Shown: positions 1 through 10,363 of the stretch, piece by piece
Layout of the letters: every line of letters starts with the position of its first letter
Numbering within the stretch: position 1 is the stretch's first letter
Program-made: the position numbers and the translations under genes
Assembly (NCBI GenBank): GCA_015680685.1
Contig: MNCI01003028.1
Coordinates: forward strand, 253,163 to 317,162
From: Gnetum montanum
Taxonomy: Eukaryota > Streptophyta > Gnetopsida > Gnetales > Gnetaceae
Direction: 5' to 3'
DNA: 64,000 nt
Notes under the pieces: generated by a model
The model's database searches: none
What the model was told of the DNA's origin: nothing
The model's input: only the letters and a program-made list of their open reading frames with translations

Positions 1-879
1 ATTGCTCCACCCATAGACACTCTACTTATGGAAGGAGGCTCTTGATGGATGCTGAAAATTATTAGCCTTAAGCATCACTCCAACCATAAGGTTCTTATGG
101 AAGTGTGGCCTTGCTCATGATTGAAAGTTCCTATGGGTCCCTTTGGTCATATGAAAAATTTTCTTTTTTAAAAACAAATTTCTTCCATGCATTTTTCTTA
201 TTTTTTTTCTTACTTTCTTTTTCTTTTTCTTATTGGAAGTAGATAACAAGGCCATCTTTAATCATGAGGTTCTTGTGGAAGGCAAAGTTATTTTTGAATC
301 TATTTAATGGATTGTTCTCCTGGGTGCTGAAACCAATTCTCACATGCTAATATCACCTTTATGGATAGTCCCAATATGATAGCCTATCCACCTTATTAAC
401 TTATCCAAGAAAGTAATTAATAGAACCATTCATTAATGATCAAGAACTAAACCTGGTCATTGTTCCTATGATTCATGGAACCTAGAAAATTTAAATAATA
501 TTATGAAGAAGAAAAAAAAAAGAGTTAGTTTACATGGTTTATTTGTTTATTACTCTAAGGCTTACCCTTATATGGATTTTGGGTTTAAAGCAACCTATCT
601 CAAGGTAGGTGGAGTTGTCCTTCTCCCTTACATTCCAAACATGATGATAATGAATTCTTTAAAGTTCCAACTAACAATACAATTTCCTATTGTCCTCTAC
701 ATTTCACAAGGAAACATTGTAGACTAAAATTCTTCTTTTGTCATTACAGTATTAATTAAGGCATTTGCTAAAGGTTACTACCCATGGCCTATACTTCTAA
801 TTGAGCCTTTTCATTTTCTCCATTGTCCTTGGAATAAGTTTGCTCACCTAGATCTACTATTTCATCCTCTCCTAGTTTC
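1..879. other. Non-coding region beyond the M1 integrase end
   Basis: No convincing coding signal. On the minus strand this lies 3' of the M1 integrase, so it should be 3' noncoding sequence of that element. A T-rich stretch lies near 170-240. The small frame at 503-727 begins with a poly-lysine run from an A-rich tract and resembles nothing I know. No LTR terminus is visible, so the 3' LTR of M1 is probably outside the window. Confidence 0.4.
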
Positions 880-2080
880 TCACTTTGGTGTTGATGATAT
901 TGATTATGTCCTTGGCCATTTACTAAAAATGTAGTAAATAAGTCATCAATAGGTGCAATTAAAACAATTCCATTTTTGTGGGGTTATAATACTAGCTAAG
1001 GGCCTTTCCACTGAGTTTTTGGCTTCCTTCGAAATTTATGTAGTCTCATGTTATATAAAAGGATTGTATCACCTATTGAAAAATGCTTCTTAAATATATT
1101 CTTATCATGAAAAATATTCATTTATTTCTTTATAATCATTTGTTTGTCAAGTGAATGCAGCTGCATTTCATTAAGTTCATATATTTGAGTCATTCTAAAG
1201 TCATGATTTATTTCTTCATCAAAATTCAATTTTTGTGCTAATTGTAAAGATTGGTATTTGATTTCAAAAAGTAATAAACTTTGTTACCCATAAACCAATT
1301 GATAAGGTGAATAGCCTAAACTTGTTTTGTATGTAATCCTATAAGCCTAAAGTGCATCTTGTAATTTTTTAGACCAATCTCTCTTCTTAGCACATATGGT
1401 TCTTATTAATATTTTTAGAATGATTCTATTTGCATTTTTTTACTTGTACATTTGTTTGAGGATGATAGGTAGTAGCAATATTATTTTTAATTCCACAAGA
1501 ATTAAGGAATTTTTCTATAGTTTGATTTACAAATTTGGTTTCTTATTTACTTATGATTTCTCGTGGAGTTCCAAATCATATTAGAACATTTTTCCTACGA
1601 AAAGATATCACTAGTTTAACATCATTTGTTGGACGAATTTAGCTTCTACCCACTTAGTAACATATTATATGTAGACTAATATGTATTGACATCCATTAGA
1701 TGGTGGAAATGGTCCTAAAAAGTCTATACCACACATATCAAATGGTTCTGTTATTAAGATTGGGTTTAGTGTCATTTTTTTGTCTTTTTGTTGTTGTCCT
1801 TATTATTTGTCATTTATCACATTCCTAAAAATATTTATGAGCATCTTTAAATATTAAATGATAATAAACTCCACTTTGCAATATTTTTATAGTAGTTAAT
1901 CAACTATCTAAATGTCCACCTCCAAGGTCATCATGACACATATGTAAGATTTCTTGTTGCTCATCCTCAGCTACATATTGTCTTGCTACACTGTCTTTAC
2001 ATATTCTATAGAGGTATTTTTTATTCCAAATGTATTTGAAGATTTTCTTTAAAAATATTTCTTCTCCTCTTTACTCCATT
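880..2080 (-). pseudogene. M1 integrase (pol C-terminal part), decayed
   Basis: Translated on the minus strand with stops and frameshifts, this shows an integrase in order. First comes an HHCC zinc-binding region near 1850-2010 (ILHMCHDDLGGGH, then ECDK followed by a stop where the last cysteine is expected). Then the core with GIDFLGPF carrying the first catalytic Asp near 1700, FGTPREII, TTYHPQTN and YSPYQLVYG near 1280. A C-terminal piece ends with a VNGQ-like segment near 900. Integrase joins the cDNA to host DNA. The motifs match the Athila/Tat family, with point-mutation damage throughout. Confidence 0.75.
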
Positions 2081-2289
2081 GAATTAGCATTTTCATAGTG
2101 GCAAGGTAAGTTGCTATATCAACAAACCAATGATCTTTCTTTATAAAAGAGAGTTGTTCATAAGGGAATTCATAATTAAATATTCCTTTTGTTCTATTTT
2201 CATCCCTTTTTTTTATCTAGAAATGTTGTATGCCAAAATATTTTCTCTACCCCTTTTATCTAAAATGTCAAGATCAAATTCTTGGATTA

Positions 2290-3440
2290 ATAGGCATCAT
2301 TTCATTATCCTAGCATTTTCTATTTTTTAATGGCTAGAAATTTAATGGTTGAATGATCATTGTAAACTCTAATTTTATATCCTATTAATTAATGTCTAAA
2401 ATTATCTAGAGCATACATAATGGCCAAAAGTTCTTTTTCTATACTTATATAATTTACATGGGCTTGATGTAGACTTTTATAGAGATAATAAATTACTTGT
2501 GGTTTATTATCTATGCATTGTCCCAAGATTTCCCCTATATGAGTGTCACTAGCATCATACATCAAATCAAATGAAAAATCTTAATTAGGTACATTAAGTA
2601 TAGGGATGGTAGTTACTCTTTTCTTTAGGTTAGAGAATGCTTCTTAAAAACCATCAATCCATGTAATATGAACATCATTTTCTAGGAGCATGTAAAGTGG
2701 CTTAGCTATTTTTGTAAAATCTTTAATAAATCACCTATAATATCTAGCATGTCCTAGAAACGATCAAAGAGTCTTTAAGTTTGTTCAAGTTTGGAGTGTA
2801 GATATTACTTTTACCTTCTCCTCATCCATCCTTATTCCTCCTTGAAAAGTACATGTCCTAAACCTACACCTCTTATAACCATTAAATAAGTCTTTTCCTA
2901 GCTTAATTTTAAATTTTTATCAATGCATCTATCTAAAACACATTTTTAAGTGTTGTAATGTTTGTTCATAAGTATTCTCGTATATTGAAAAATCATCCAT
3001 GAATACTTCTACATGTTCTTTTAACATATCAAAAAGTATTAATATCATGATCCTTTAGAAGGCAGTAGGTGCATTACAAAGGCCAAAAGGCATCCAATGA
3101 TAAGCAAAAGTTCCACATGGACATGTAAAAAAAAAATTTTATGCTAATCTTCTAGTGCAATGGCTACTTTACTGTAACCACTAAACCCATCCAAAAATTA
3201 ATAGTACTCATGCCCTTCTAAGTTTTCCAAAATTTGGTCTATGTAAGATAGGGGAAAATAGGGGGAAATGATCTTTCTTTGTGTTTTGATTAAGTTTCCT
3301 ATAGTATACACTAACCCATCATTTTCCTTCCTTTTTAGGAACTAAAGTGATAGGGCTTACCCACTCACTATTGGCTATTGAATAAATAATTCCTTCATTC
3401 CAAAGCTTTGAAATTTCATCTTTAAAATTTTTTTTAAGGT
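2290..3440 (-). pseudogene. M1 reverse transcriptase and RNase H, decayed
   Basis: The minus-strand translation contains the RT run ANSEWVSPITLVPKKEGK near 3340-3395, a YRKLN motif, MPFGLCNAPTAF, and the catalytic FMDDFSIY at about 2990-3005, with both aspartates kept. The connection SFLGHARYYR and RNase H motifs follow: DASD, the EKELLA segment near 2440 and YNDHSTIKFL near 2370. It would copy element RNA into DNA and remove the RNA strand. Several stops interrupt it, so no enzyme would be made. RT and RNase H are listed together because no boundary is visible. Confidence 0.78.
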
Positions 3441-3956
3441 TCGATGAATTCTTCTAGGGGGGATTCTTACTTGTTTCACATTATCTTTTAGACAGATATG
3501 ATATTGGCATATGTTAGGTGAAATTTCTTGATGGAGGTCCTCATAACTCCATGAAAATGCCTTAGACTTTCTTCATAAAACTTCTACTAATTTTGCTTCT
3601 TGCTCATTAGAAAGTTGGTAGTTTATTATTAAGGGTTTATTTTGATCAAAGAAAATTTAATTAAAAGTACTTAGTAGTTCTCTAAGATCTAAAGTACCAT
3701 TATTTCATGGTTTAATTGTTTCTCAAATATTTGATGATCCCAAATTCAAAATTTGATCAAAAATATCTTGTTTTTTTTTGTAGAAATGTCTAAAGGTCCT
3801 TTCTTAAAATTTTTTACTACTAATGTTTCCTTATCTTGTGCCATTGTTGATGTGGATATTGTATAGAGCATTCTTGATTCTTTTATATCTTGATTAAACT
3901 AGTCCTCCTTTGCTCTATCATACATATCAATCATGAAAGTAGGTGGCAAAAGATAA

Positions 3957-4294
3957 TTAGAGTTGCCCTGATCTACAATTGATTATTACATCAATTTTTG
4001 CTGACCAAGGTCTACCTAATATGATGGGGAAAAAATCTAGATCTTTTACTTCCAATACCAAAAAAAAAATTGGGTATTTTCCTCTTTCACCCTTCACTAC
4101 CAAATCTTCCACTATTTTAATGGATTTTACAGTAGAGCCATTAGCCAAGGATATTGTCATATTCTCTTTCCTTATATCCTCCAAATCAAGTGACCTAGCC
4201 ATTTCAAGTGGCATAATATTCATACTAGCTCCTAGATCCAATAGGGAATTCTTAATACTCTTTCCATTTATTTTAATTGGAATTATGGGAATCC
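3957..4294 (-). pseudogene. M1 aspartic protease domain
   Basis: A retropepsin-like domain on the minus strand. It begins with a LDLGASMNIMP motif, where D-S/T-G-A has become DLGA, and passes through ISLANGSTV and the hydrophobic IILGRPW near the C-terminus. The layout (NIMP motif, IVEDL, ILGRPW) is that of Athila/Tat-like proteases that process Gag-Pol. The Ser/Thr of the catalytic triad is replaced by Leu, so this copy should be inactive even within its 94-codon open stretch. Confidence 0.8.
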
Positions 4295-5452
4295 CTAGAT
4301 CATGGCATTTTGGGATTTTTGGCTTTTTATAAGTTGAGACAAATTATCAACCAAATAACATTGCCTACAAATTTTTTCTTTTCTCTTTTTTATGCATGAT
4401 TCTCTTAAGTGTTTAGCATAAAGAGGTTTGTCTTTTATAACTTGTTCTAGAGGAATATGTAAATATAACTTATTTAACATTTTTTCTATATGTACTTTGA
4501 TTGTAAATTCCTCTTGCAATCATTTAGGGAAAGGAGGTAAAACTGTTTTCCTAGTTAAAGAGGAAGAGGTTAATGGTTGTTCTCCTTCCCCTATTAGTTC
4601 ATTACTTCCCTCCTTATTCATTACATGTGATTAATCCTTTTCTTGTGTCTCAACTTCTTGAAAGCTAGCCTTCTTCTGAGGTCTAATCTCAATAATTTTT
4701 CCACTCCTAATAGTGATAGAATACAATTGTTTCTTACCCTTCCTTGGGAATGTAGGATTTTTCTCAGGTTAAGAAGGTAATTCATTCTTTATCAGATCTT
4801 ACAATCTTCTCCTTGTTTCATTCATGAATTGCATACTTTCTTCAATGAAGGAAGTAACACTTTGAATGAGTTTGCCCAAGTGTTCACTAGTTGGGCTCTT
4901 AAAAGGTCTATAATTATTTTGAAAATATTATTGTTGAAAAGGTGGTCTTTGTTGGAATGTGAGTGTTGTTTGGCTTCTATATTATTGAAAAGCCTTCACA
5001 AATTCTTGTACTTCCTCATGACAATATGGTTGGACAAGTGGTGCAATCATGATATTGGCTAGCACAAAGGTTACATACTTCACTTTGCACTATATAGTCA
5101 AGTTTCTTTATTAAATGTGTCAACTCATCCACTTTTTCATTTAATTGTTTAGTTTTTTGAGTCATGCCTTACATGATGTTGTGTTTTCTCCATCTCTTAC
5201 TTTGATCAACCAATGAATCTATTATTCTCCAACCATCCTCCCATGTTACATTCAATATATTTCCACCACGCGTAAAGTCAAATTTTGCCTACAATATGGT
5301 AATAGGTCTTCTACAAATATTTGGATAAGCTGGTGGGCTGGAAATACATGGTTGGGATTTTTTAAGCACAACCCATTGAACCTAACAGAAATATTCTCAT
5401 AATCCTCATCTTCTTGTTTCATGAAATTCATTCTTTTCTTTCTTAATGAGTA
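4295..5452 (-). pseudogene. M1 linker between gag and protease
   Basis: This stretch joins the gag domain to the AP domain. The part at 4295-4519 (HIEKMLNKLYLHIPLEQVI, then CIKKRKEK) looks like the conserved helical segment that precedes the protease in Athila/Tat-like polyproteins. The rest, 4520-5452, is low-complexity and broken by stops. Its function in the family is unclear; it is given here to complete the polyprotein. Confidence 0.55.
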
Positions 5453-6600
5453 TCACCTATCATTGGAAAGAAACCTTTGGAGAAACGAAGCCTTGAATTC
5501 ATCCCATAAACTAATTTGTGTCCTAAGAGTTTGTAGCCAACAATTAGCTTTATCTTTCAAGGTTGATTTAAAGGTAATCATCTTAGTTCTATCTTCACTT
5601 TGAGGTGCTAGCATTGCAAGTGTGGTTTCAAATTCCCTTATATAAGTAACTAGATCTTCATCATTGGTTTCCCTAAAAATAGGTAGTAAATGAATGTTTT
5701 TTACTTCAACAACCCTACTTTGGGAAAAAAATAATGGTTCTTGAGGTATTATTAATGTTATTTTCTTTAATAAGTCCCTAAGAGTTTGACCTTGGTAAGC
5801 CTGTCCAATAGGAATATTAAAGTCTATAATACCAAAGGAAAAATAAATTGAGCCAAATGAAAGTGGAGGAGATGTATAGGGTGAAGGAGACCAAATTGTA
5901 AAAGCCATAGTTATTGTCAGAGTTACAATTAGACTTGGTATAGAAATAGAGGCCACTGATGTGATGGAAATTTTTAGATTTAATGTTTTCACTGATTGAG
6001 TAGTTCCTTCCATTGTAGTCACATTACTTAATATTTGGCTAAAACTTAAATTTGAGAACCTACAACCATAGTTGAACTCATGGTTTGCATTGTGATAGTT
6101 GGGATATCAAAAAGAGGGTTGAAAAATGTAGAAAAATTAAATTACTTTCTTTTCCTTTCTTGAAGTATTTCTACTAGATCTCTCTCCTTATTATGGTCTT
6201 GCTCCTTAATAGAGGTTAAGGGGATAGGGCTAGGCTATCCTTTTTCCTCTTGGTATTATTTCAAATTGGTTTAGATATGTTTATAATAACTAGTGGTATT
6301 TCTAGGAGGCTGAATTCATGTTGGACTTTTAGGTTTCTCAGTTGGTTTCATTTAATAAACAAACTCTTCCTTAGTACATTCATGCACAACCAATCCTAAG
6401 ACATTGCAAATTGATTTAATTACCCATAAAATTACTTCCTTAATTGCAAATTTCCTAACACTTTCTTTAGTTTGGAAAATCATGGGGCTTATTCTTGCAG
6501 TTGTACTTTGTTTTAAATTTTTTTCATACAAGAAAAAAAATTAAAAGAAACCATTTCTAAAATTACTAATAAAAGAAAAAGAAAATGAAAATAGTGCATA
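5453..6600 (-). pseudogene. M1 gag capsid region
   Basis: The 189-codon stretch at 5453-6022 holds a retrotransposon Gag fold signature: LPIFRETNDEDLVTYIREFE, then FKSTLKDKANCWLQTL, then WDEFKASFLQRF. The pattern of a helix, L-x-D-x-A-x-x-W and W-x-x-F-x-x-x-F-L-x-x-F is typical of plant Ty3/gypsy capsids. It would form the virus-like particle around element RNA. Frame is lost upstream of 6022 toward the primer-binding site, and no reliable start codon is identified. Confidence 0.7.
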
Positions 6601-6677
6601 TATTTTTAGAATTTATAAATTTATAGAATAAATTTGAAAACATACAAAACACTTAATGGTGATAAACTTTGCTAACT

Positions 6678-6695
6678 TCCTTGACAATGGTGCCA
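6678..6695 (-). other. M1 primer-binding site (tRNA-Asp type, mutated)
   Basis: On the minus strand the sequence is TGGCACCATTGTCAAGGA. Against the plant tRNA-Asp-type site TGGCGCCGTTGCCGGGGA it differs at five positions, all G-to-A or C-to-T transitions. It lies 3 bases from the LTR edge TGATGAG (6699-6705 on the plus strand), as expected for a primer site abutting the 5' LTR. Confidence 0.75.
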
Positions 6696-6698
6696 AAT

Positions 6699-9117
6699 TG
6701 ATGAGCCAATCAAAGTTTGGTGTTGAGTTACCTTCATGTAGAGATGTCACCTTGTCTATGACTAACCCACAAGTCATATCGATGGAGGAATGGTTCAATC
6801 TTAAAGAAATCATCAAGAAAATAAATGATTAGATCCAAATCCAACTGAAATTCCACACTTATGACTATCACTCATAAGTAAAATCACACTCTTCACCCTA
6901 ACTTCTAATCTTAAGTTCAAAGGTAGAAACAAAATGATTAAACCAAATTGAAATCACATAAAATTAACATAAATTCCAAAATATTACAAAGGAGATGTTT
7001 TCTAATATGTGATCTTACTTTGCTTTCTTTACAATGTAGTAACTTCCCAACCTCATTAGAAATCTAATGGTTGCTGATTGTCATAAGGTTTCAACAATAT
7101 TCTTTATAATTCTTAATAAAAAAAACTCAATAAAGGATTCAATTTGGCATGTATTTCTCTAGGATTTGGCCAAAAATCCCCTAAAAACATAGAACTTCTT
7201 CATTTATATTGAAGGAGACTTGGCCAAAATTAGGAAAATCATTATTTGGGGAAGTCAATTTGTATTGAATACTTTGATATCAATCGATTATAATATATCA
7301 AACTATATCACAATTTTTGTGTTCTTTGATGATTGATTTAGATCATAGCAGTGGTGTAGATATCTTGATTCCTTGGCCAGCCACTTTCTCCAGTAATTGA
7401 ATGTTATTGATCCTTGTCAAGATAGCTACAAAAATTGATAAAATTAGGGTCAATTTCCATTGATCCTGTGATGACCTACCATATTAAAGATTCATTTAGA
7501 AAATTACTACTTATCAATAATCATCACAAAAGTTGATGTACTTTGATGAAGTAAAATAGTAAAAGAAAAATAAAAAGTTAAGCTTTTAATGAGTTAAAAT
7601 TGGAACAATTAAGGATTCATCAGAAACCAAGTTTGATTTAATACAAATATTCAAATGAAGATTAGAAGATATGATTTTTGAAATTCTAAGATTTCATGTT
7701 ATGGAGAAGAAAGAACAATTGAGATTTCAAAGAAGCCACATAGCCTTAGAATTGGTACTTAAAATGTAATTATTATAAATGTTTGTTTATGTGGTCAACA
7801 AAACTTTGATTGTTAATCCAACATGCCTAGATGTTAGACATTGTCAAGTATCCTACTTGATTAATTAATTTAAGAAAAGATTGAAGTACAAGATATTTCT
7901 AAAGTATATCATTTTTGACCCAATACCATTCATTCTCTATGGAGATTTCAACGTGAAAGTTGAAAGAGATATTTATAAATTTTTAAAATATTGAAGAATG
8001 AAATAGTGTTTGGAGAAAGAGCTTGCTTTGAAGAAGAAATTTTCCTCAATTCATCATACAATCCCTTTGGCCAGTGCATACTTCATCTATTTTGAATCTT
8101 TACTAAACAAGTTGAATCATAGAATTTAAGAATAGATTGTGTTAATAAGTAGCATTAATCAATAACTGTAGTTTACTAATTATGATGTCATGCTTACTAA
8201 AGATAGGTCAATATCCTTCTTCGTTAAGACCTTAGATTGCATTTGGTATAATACCTGATTCTTCTATATTACCAAGAAACTAGAGTTAATCCCTAAGGAA
8301 AAGTTTAGGAGCAAGATCAAGCCCTAACATTCTAAACATAGGCATCTAATTATATTTTCCTTATGGTAGAACCATGATTACATCCCTTGATTCCTGAGGT
8401 TGATGAAAAATATGAATTTTTTAATCTTTCATTTATTTTTTCTTTTCTTGTTCATTTTTATTTTTAAATATATATTTATAAATTAGACAAGTAAAAATAT
8501 TTTAGGATAATATAATTGAGAATGAGGACTTTCTTCTACATTTACCTAGGTAACAAGAGATGCAAGATGCACATAGTGTACTCTTAGAACTAGTGATTAG
8601 TGGTTTGTACATCTTTAATTCACCTCTTATCATCTTCTAGATATTGAGGTAAGTTGTTTATATGAATAATTTAGTATCTTCAAATATTTTTTTTCATTAT
8701 ATTTTTATTCACAAAATATCTAAAAGAACTTTAAAATATTCAAATATATTTTTTCAGATGAAATAAAAGCATTAGAGCATTAAGAAAAATCCTTAATGCA
8801 AATTTGTTCAAGGGTGAAAAAAACTAAGGGTAGTTTTTATCCTCCTAGAAGTCATTTCATAATCATATAATAAGACCTAAAAGGATACGTTGTAATAATG
8901 GACATGTCTCTTGAGGTAATCTTTGGGGATTTGACTCAAGGTATTTATACCTAAAAACTAGAAGTTCTAATGGAAGTAAGTGTTGAAGTTGGTAAAGGAG
9001 AGTAACATGTGTTAGTTGAAGTAGAATAAGAAGATGATTGAACATCCCATCTAGCCAAGTATATACATAACCATGGTGGTAGTGCTAAAAATGATAACTA
9101 GTATATGAATTAAATTT
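6699..9117 (-). repeat. M1 5' LTR (inner edge at 6699, outer edge not found) and AT-rich spacer
   Basis: The inner edge is fixed by the terminus TGATGAG (CTCATCA on the minus strand) next to the primer site. The outer edge cannot be placed, since the partner LTR is not in the window and no target duplication can be tested. The whole interval is AT-rich and non-coding; the small frames at 6613-6816 and 8863-9045 look like chance. No GATATC array is seen here. Confidence 0.45.
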
Positions 9118-9410
9118 GTAACACCCTGCATGCTTAGGCTAGAAAGGCATTACTTATATAGAATACATAATTATCGAAAAATAAAATAATGCTTTCTAAA
9201 ATTGAATGGGTTTTAAGAAAATGTTAATAGAAAAAACAATAGGCATCCATCCACATGTGCATATTGACAAAAGAAAAATTTGTAACAAAATGTAAAAACA
9301 TGAAAAAATAGTAACAATAGCCCCATGCATGTCAAACCTAAAATGTAACCTATTTTTCCAAGCTAAAAATTAATAATCATAGTAGTATGAAAATAACAAT
9401 GGATACTAAA
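9118..9410 (-). repeat. Possible terminus of a chromoviral LTR, interrupted by element A
   Basis: It starts with TGTAACACCC, which on the minus strand is GGGTGTTACA, a common end of long plant chromoviral LTRs. Its right side is cut at 9410 by element A and resumes at 16498. A Tekay/Del-like integrase lies on the same strand at 26.3-27.5 kb, so this may be the far end of that element's 3' LTR. This is inference from position and terminal bases only. Confidence 0.3.
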
Positions 9411-10224
9411 TGATGATCCACGATCTTATGTATGAGATATCGCATTCGCGATATCGCATCCGCCCTACGATATCGGGTCCCATCTTATTATCTATAAATA
9501 AGATATGGCTTCCCTTGTTATAGGTAGTTAGACTTAGACCCTTAGCTAAAGTCTGGTACTTTTACCATTCCAGAGTTAGAATAATTTCCATGTGCCCGCA
9601 ATAGGAGTCCTAAAGTGAACAGATCTTTATTCGAGCAAATTTTACCTGAGCACACATTTGTGTATGGTAATAAAGATGAACTTTATGATAAACCTTGTAG
9701 CATACGGACTAAGTTAAATAGTAATTAATTATTGTTGATTTTTTAAATGCTTTCTTAGTTAATTAATCTCTCTCTCAACCCTTGACTCTCCTAGTTAAGT
9801 ACACTCAGTATGACCGCTTCGAGCATGTGTGTAGCACTTGGTAACCTAGTAATGATTAGCATTTGGTAACCCCAGCAGCGTTCCACTAGTTCAAGATGTG
9901 TGTGGCAAGTGGGAATGGAAATTGGTGTTAGGAACAATTAGAAATTAGTTAGTAAATAGTTAATATAAGTTAGTCACTTAGTTCTCTTCACCTTTCCCTA
10001 TTAGTGTAAAGACATTAAAAAGATAAAAGCTATAAAAATCACATACCTCAAGCTTACTTAACCATACAACCGTGACAATACAAGTAAGTTTGGGAAGATA
10101 GTGATTGATTAACCTTAAGTGTTCCATTAAGCCGCATAAGCGCTTAGTCCTTGGAGTTTGACTGTATCGCGCGTGAATGCTCGTATTCATATGGTTGAGT
10201 GTAGGGATACCTCGCCACTCATCA
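9411..10224 (+). repeat. Element A 5' LTR (814 bp)
   Basis: Runs from TGATGAT to CTCATCA, preceded by target duplication CTAAA and followed after one base by the primer-binding site. It holds three GATATC palindromes, a TATA box at 9493-9500, and the family motif TGTGCCCGCA...TAGGAGTC near 9592-9610. The pair at 15712-16497 is clearly homologous throughout but somewhat shorter. Confidence 0.92.
9436..9500 (+). promoter_or_regulatory. GATATC array and TATA box, element A 5' LTR
   Basis: GATATC occurs at 9436, 9450 and 9469, two of them inside the longer palindrome GCGATATCGC or close to it. TATAAATA follows at 9493-9500. The placement fits a retrotransposon U3 promoter. The role of GATATC is inferred. 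Confidence 0.65.
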
Positions 10225-10225
10225 T

Positions 10226-10243
10226 TGGCACCGTTGCCGGGGA
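10226..10243 (+). other. Element A primer-binding site (tRNA-Asp type)
   Basis: TGGCACCGTTGCCGGGGA differs from the plant tRNA-Asp-type site by one G-to-A change at position 5. It lies one base after the LTR end at 10224. It would prime minus-strand DNA synthesis. Confidence 0.9.
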
Positions 10244-10363
10244 CTTAGTTGTTTATGTGCTATGTAGAACAAAGGAAATCATTCATATCATTGGGATGCT
10301 AGAATGAACCCTTAGGGTTAATCAAGAAAAGATAAGATAACGGTAAATCGCACATCGAACAAA

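Larger units (their letters stand above)
880..6698 (-). mobile_element. M1: internal region of a decayed Athila-like Ty3/gypsy retrotransposon
   Basis: Reading right to left on the minus strand, the order is primer-binding site, gag, gag-AP linker, AP, RT, RNase H, integrase, the usual Ty3/gypsy gene order. The linker and AP resemble plant Athila/Tat-branch elements. Every domain has stops or frame changes, so the copy is dead. It differs clearly from elements A-F at protein level, with a different gag and AP, but shares the tRNA-Asp-type primer site and the TGATGAG/CTCATCA LTR edge. The 3' LTR is not in the window. Confidence 0.8.

Noticed and set aside
503-727. 74-codon frame starting with a poly-lysine run
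   Set aside because: Begins in an A-rich tract, shows no domain, and lies in the 3' noncoding part of M1 on the other strand.
3979-4332. 117-codon plus-strand frame
   Set aside because: It is the reverse shadow of the M1 protease, which has clear motifs on the minus strand.
9436-9474. GATATC clusters as a CRISPR-like or satellite array
   Set aside because: Units are 6-10 bases with no constant spacer length and are tied to LTR promoters; no cas genes and a plant context.
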